Origin: Gordionus sp. m RMFG-2023
Taxonomy: Eukaryota > Nematomorpha > Gordioida > Chordodea > Parachordodidae
Assembly (NCBI RefSeq): GCF_954871325.1
Contig: NC_088775.1
Coordinates: forward strand, 25,335,561 to 25,399,560
DNA length: 64,000 nucleotides
Direction: 5' to 3'
A program made the position numbers and the translations under genes. This document shows, piece by piece, positions 59,963 through 64,000 of the stretch. The notes beneath the pieces were generated by a model. That model saw only the letters and a program-made list of their open reading frames with translations. It was not told the origin of the DNA and did not search any database. Positions within the stretch are counted from its first letter, which is position 1, and the number at the start of each line of letters is the position of its first letter.

Positions 59963-60342
59963 CTAGAGATTTGCAAAAGTATGCCCGACCCATACCCGGC
60001 CTATTATTTAAAAAAAAAATTTGGGCCTGATGGGGTCGGGCCTTAGAAATTTTTCAAATATATCTAAATTTTTTATGTTGAATTTTTTATGTAATAAAAA
60101 TATATAATTTTATTTATAGAAACTAATAGCTATATGACATATATATTTTATTTTGGGTATAATAATTTAAAAAAAATTTAAATTATAATTTTAAAAATGT
60201 TAATTTCTATATTTAAATAAATTAGGGCCAGACCGGCAAATTTTTTCTTAAATGATTTCTGGTTCGGGCCGTGCCGGGCCGGCAAAACTTTTTAAAAATA
60301 TCGGGCCGGGCTTGAATAATTAGGCCCTATGCAGATCACTAG
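59963..60342. mobile_element. hAT-related MITE with GGCCGGGC subterminal repeats
   Basis: Ends CTAGAGATTTGCA and, inverted, CTAGTGATCTGCA. GGGTCGGGCC, GGGCCGTGCCGGGCCGGC and TCGGGCCGGGC lie near both ends; the middle is AT-rich. Same plan as the large hAT shell. No clean target duplication. Confidence 0.7.
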
Positions 60343-60450
60343 TTCTTTGTGCCATCTATGCAAAGTCTTCAAGTTTGCGTAATATTTTTCTAAAATACTG
60401 AGTTAGCTGTTTTTAAAAATCGGCCAAATTGAGCCATTTTGCATAACTAC
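60343..60450. mobile_element. Right half of TAGTGTTGTTAAAC-family MITE
   Basis: Contains GCGTAATATTTTTCTAAAAT, GAGTTAGCTGTTTTTAAAAA and AAATTGAGCCATTTTGCATA, matching the right half of 57113-57325. The GC-ended hAT MITE lies immediately to its left and may have inserted into it. Confidence 0.55.
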
Positions 60451-61503
60451 GACCATCTATATGTGAAATCTCAAGAATTGGATAATATTTTTTTTGCTTA
60501 AAATCATAATTTAACCGTTGTTTAAAAGTGCCTCAATTGAAGTTATATATAAAACAAAGATAAACCTCATCTTAAACAAATATACCAATTTACTTAATTG
60601 ATTGAAAAAAGACGAATGGCAATGTAATGTAAGCTAATATTTCTATAGCATCATAAAGCAATATGGAGTGTAGGGAACTAGCAAGGGATGCGCACTGCCC
60701 TGACAATGAAGAAAAAAATAGTCTGCCATTTCTATAAATTTTTCTAATATGTGAAGGGTTATTTTTTTGAATATAATGCTATTTTATAAAATTAATTGAT
60801 AAGTTTAATTATTTTTATTATTAATATGAAATAAATTCAAAAAATAAAATATTCTATTTTTTTATTAACAAAAGGCGAAAATATAAATTATTTTATGTAC
60901 ATTTTTTTTAGTTGAAGTGACTATGGTAAAGTGCATAATTTAATTAAGATATTATAATAAAACTGTTCTAAAATTAGTTTTCAATGGTTATAAAAGTTTT
61001 TATTGGCGCCTTTTAAGAATAAGGGAAATTTTTTTTTATTACAGTTTATTAAATTATAACGGTTCGTTGGCTCTCACTGCTTAAATTCAAAGGGTGATCA
61101 GAAAATTTTAATTGTCTAAAATTAATTTTTACAAAGAAGTTTTAAATTTTTATAAATTGCTTATTTTGCGTGTACTTTCAATTTTTTTTAGTTAAATACC
61201 CATTTGTCTAATATTAGTATAGTTAGCACTTCATTGCAATTTATCTCTACGTTTCACCATTTAAAGACTCTTAACATTTTTTTCATAAAATAAATTAAAC
61301 CCTTTATTGCTATTTATTTCTTATTCATCTATTTATATTATTTTTACAAATCGCATAGCATGTCTTCTTTGCTAGATTTCAAAATTTTATTTTTCTATGT
61401 ATTTAATATTCAATAACTCTTCGTGATCTTCTTCATTCATCTCTAAATTATATTTCAATATTAAATATCTCATAATTTACTTAATCATCTCTTCTTTCTT
61501 CTA
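60451..61503. other. AT-rich intergenic sequence
   Basis: Nothing recognised. Confidence 0.5.
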
Positions 61504-61700
61504 ATGTTGTTAAACGGCTTGAATTGAGCAGGCTAGCTCAAAATTAGCCCGAAAAATATTACCTAAGCCTTGAGATTTCACTAATAGTTATCCTATACTT
61601 TAAGCTATTTATAAGTAAGATCCTCAGTCTTGCATAATATTTTTCGGATAAAATATGAGTTAGCCGTTTTAAAAAAAAGGCTACTTTTTGGCATACCTTA
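61504..61700. mobile_element. Diverged TAGTGTTGTTAAAC-family MITE
   Basis: Left TAATGTTGTTAAACGGCTTG with AATTGAGC; right side AATATTTTTCGGATAAAATA, TGAGTTAGCCGTTTT, ending in a degraded inverse repeat. Internal CCTAAGCCTTGAGATTTCAC is shared with other copies. Confidence 0.65.
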
Positions 61701-62681
61701 ATTATTTATAAAAACCGGGTAAAATAATTGCCAAAATTTTTATTCCTCATCATTTTTTTGACGTTTTATTGTAAAATTTTTAAAATTTCCTACTAATTGT
61801 CTTTAATCTTTTATTGCTATTTTTCTTCCCATTAACAGCTATTAATATCTTTATGATATTAGCTTTTTCTTTTTATTTCTTACTCATTTATAAATATCTT
61901 TCTTTTCCAAATCGCATTGAAGCATGTCATCTTCCTAGATTTTCAAAATCCTTTTATAGTTATCCCTTTATTTAATATTTAGTAACCCATCATCTTCATT
62001 CATCTCACTATTATGTTTTATTATTATATATATCTCAACATCTTTAATAACTTTTTCTTTCTTGTAAACCTCAAAATTTTATTCTTAAAATTGTCTAAAA
62101 AAATGTTCTTCAATCTGTTACAGAAAAAAATTCAAGATATTACCTATTTAGTAGATTATTTTTTTTTGCTAATCTTTGTCTCTAATAGCCATTAGTATTT
62201 TATGGTCTTAGGAATCACTTTTACTTTCTTACATATTTATTTATTAATTAATCAAAACCTTTTTTCCAATATTTAATAACTCTAAATGGTATTCTTTGTT
62301 CATCTCACGATCATGTTTAAATATTAGATATCTCTTCTTTTTTTTTGTAAACCTTATTGTTAAATCGGCAAGATAAGTTCTTTCAAAATCTTTTATTTCT
62401 CACCTTTAATTAGTGAAAAAATTCCCTAATATTCCCTCTTTAGTTAATTATTTATTTCAAACATATATCTTCTTTATTCTCAGAGAATTTTTATTTTCTT
62501 TATATTTAGAAGTTTTACCTTGATATAAATATCTCTGAATAACATAATAATTTTTTAATAATATTATAAATCTAAATGAACTACCGAATATAAATTATGA
62601 GAATAATTATAAATATTCAAATGAATCTATTATTCATCACAAAAATGTTTTTATACCGTAATTCAAATAGTTGCCGCCAGT
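61701..62681. other. T-rich intergenic sequence
   Basis: Pyrimidine-rich + strand with repeated TCATTCATCTC and TTTAATATTTA words (61300-62500). A 60-codon frame at 62013-62195 is AT-driven. No gene called. Confidence 0.45.
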
Positions 62682-62852
62682 GGCATCACTAGGCTAGGGC
62701 TCTTGGGGACTCAAGTCCTATTAAAACTTTGAAGACCCCTCAAAATTTCTTGGTAATACAAATTATTAAGCAAATACTCGAAAGAAATATTTATAAAGAA
62801 CATTAAAGTTTGAACAACCAGGCCCCCACAAATTGAAAATTCTGGTGATGCC
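62682..62852. mobile_element. Small MITE with GGCATCAC ends
   Basis: Left GGCATCACTAGGC, right ending CTGGTGATGCC; AT-richer middle with ACCCCTCAAAATTT and CAGGCCCCCACAAATTGAAA. Short inverted ends only (~11 bp). No target duplication seen. Confidence 0.45.
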
Positions 62853-63364
62853 CTCGCTCAAAGTGTGCTATATTATTTTTAGAATTGCCCTGGTTCAATC
62901 CCGGGTTTCGGCATCACTGTCAAGAAAGCAAGATTTGACATTGGAAATCAAAACCTAAATATAAAAAGAAATATATACTAAAATTATAGTTGAATCCTTT
63001 ATTAAATAATAATAAACATAATTAAATACAAAGTGAAAAACATAATCAAAATAAAAGAAAAATTAAAATTAATATAAAAAAAGAAAAATTAAAAAGTAAA
63101 TTTAAGTTAAAAATAATAATTTAATCATCATTTTTCGCATCATAATTTCTCCATTATATATCCTTTTTCTTTAATCAACATTTGCATAGTCTCAATTTGT
63201 ACCGAGATTAAATTCTTTTTTCTTGAGTAGATTTGAATATCTTTCGGCTTCGTAATTTTGTTTAAAAGTAATTTGCCTGTCTGGCGTTTTTCTTAATCTA
63301 GTAAATTTGAATATTACCACAATTACAACAGGCGTGAATATTAATGATGATGTATTCTTCATAT
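62853..63364. other. AT-rich intergenic sequence
   Basis: Nothing beyond a tRNA T-arm-like word at 62889-62902 and A-rich tracts. Confidence 0.45.
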
Positions 63365-63656
63365 CAGAGATCTGCAGATGTACTATTAGCTTTGCACGAC
63401 TCGTCCGGGTCCGGGTTTTTTTTCAAGAATTTATTTTAACCCGGCCCGAGTTTTATATTTACAGGCCCATCCCAGCCCAATTTTTTTTAAAATATATTTT
63501 ATTTATTTTTAATTTTTATAGCTAATAATGGCAATTTAAAATATTTGGTTTTAAAATATTCGGCCCGACCAGGTCTGGATATTTTTTTAAATAAATATTT
63601 TAGGTCCATTCCGCCCGGCTATCTAAATTTTTTTAGAGCCGGACGGGCCTGCAGGT
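63365..63656. mobile_element. hAT-related MITE, same ends as the 18.8-kb hAT shell
   Basis: Starts CAGAGATCTGCAG, one base different from the shell's CAGAGACCTGCAG, and closes with GGGCCTGCAGGT. Subterminal GTCCGGGTCCGGG, CCCGGCCCGAG and GAGCCGGACGGGCC. The last few terminal bases of the right end are missing. Likely a deletion derivative mobilised by the same transposase. Confidence 0.75.
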
Positions 63657-64000
63657 TATATATTCAATAAAGCTAAAATTTAATGTATTGTAAAAATAAA
63701 TGTGCAAATAAATATTGAGTTGATCATTAACTATAATAATAATAAGGTGAACTTATATACCAAAATATATAAGTATATAAATTATAATACAATACATAAA
63801 ACGGGATTTGATAATTTTATTATTATTTTTTTATTATAAGGATTAATCAAAATCTCTTTAAACTGATATCATGGTTAAAGGGAATCTTTTTCACTCCTGT
63901 TTAATGTCCTAAGACTATTGTCAAGTGAATTATTTATAAAATCTGACTGGGGTTGCATAAGTCATAATTTAAATCCTTACATAATTTATAATAGTTTACT
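63657..64000. other. AT-rich sequence at right edge
   Basis: Nothing recognised. Confidence 0.5.

Noticed and set aside
62880-62910. tRNA-like word GGTTCAATCCCGGG
   Set aside because: Resembles a T-arm/B box but is one base off and no A box or cloverleaf could be built nearby.

Overview
The window is eukaryotic, almost certainly from an animal (invertebrate-like), and very AT-rich. This rests on spliceosomal introns (GT...AG), class C G-protein-coupled receptor genes with a metabotropic-glutamate-receptor-type layout, hAT, Ginger-like and Harbinger-like DNA transposons, a Ty3/Gypsy LTR element, and many small inverted-repeat elements (MITEs). I cannot name the species or phylum from sequence alone. 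No rRNA, tRNA, CRISPR or operon structure is visible.

Host genes: three copies of one class C receptor gene. Gene 2 (+, 12172-19486) and gene 3 (-, 51973-59222) both read as intact four-exon genes with identical splice phases, coding for about 826 and 831 residues: signal peptide, venus-flytrap ligand domain, nine-cysteine linker, seven membrane helices and almost no tail. Gene 1 (+, 4352-7367) is a 5'-truncated pseudogene. The short exon 2 of each intact gene (54 codons plus 2 nt) was found by matching the two loci. A weaker multi-exon candidate of unknown function lies at 21906-22735.

Layout. 1-725: ~40-bp minisatellite with higher-order structure. 725-3015: remains of a Ginger/KRBA2-like integrase element with short introns and a decayed OTU-like domain, carrying a duplicated exon pair and a MITE. 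3100-4335: two more tandem arrays, the second interrupted by a Harbinger-like MITE and running up to the truncated end of receptor gene 1. 5930-10724: fragments of an RT-bearing mobile element and inverted-repeat elements. 12172-19486: receptor gene 2. 24594-43354: an 18.8-kb hAT transposon shell (13-bp terminal repeats, GC-rich subterminal repeats, only the transposase C-terminus left) that has swallowed a minisatellite-bearing MITE, a young non-autonomous LTR element, and a large inverted pair of Ty3/Gypsy copies. 43361-51972: AT-rich sequence with MITEs and a long-inverted-repeat element next to a diverged duplicate. 51973-59222: receptor gene 3. The rest is AT-rich with MITEs.

The two intact receptors point toward each other across about 32 kb that is mostly mobile DNA. 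The best functional leads are the paired intact receptors with a decayed third copy. The best structural leads are the nested hAT/LTR block, the MITE families in the receptor introns, and the unusual 3' zinc-knuckle and membrane-anchored Gag-position reading frames of the Gypsy family.
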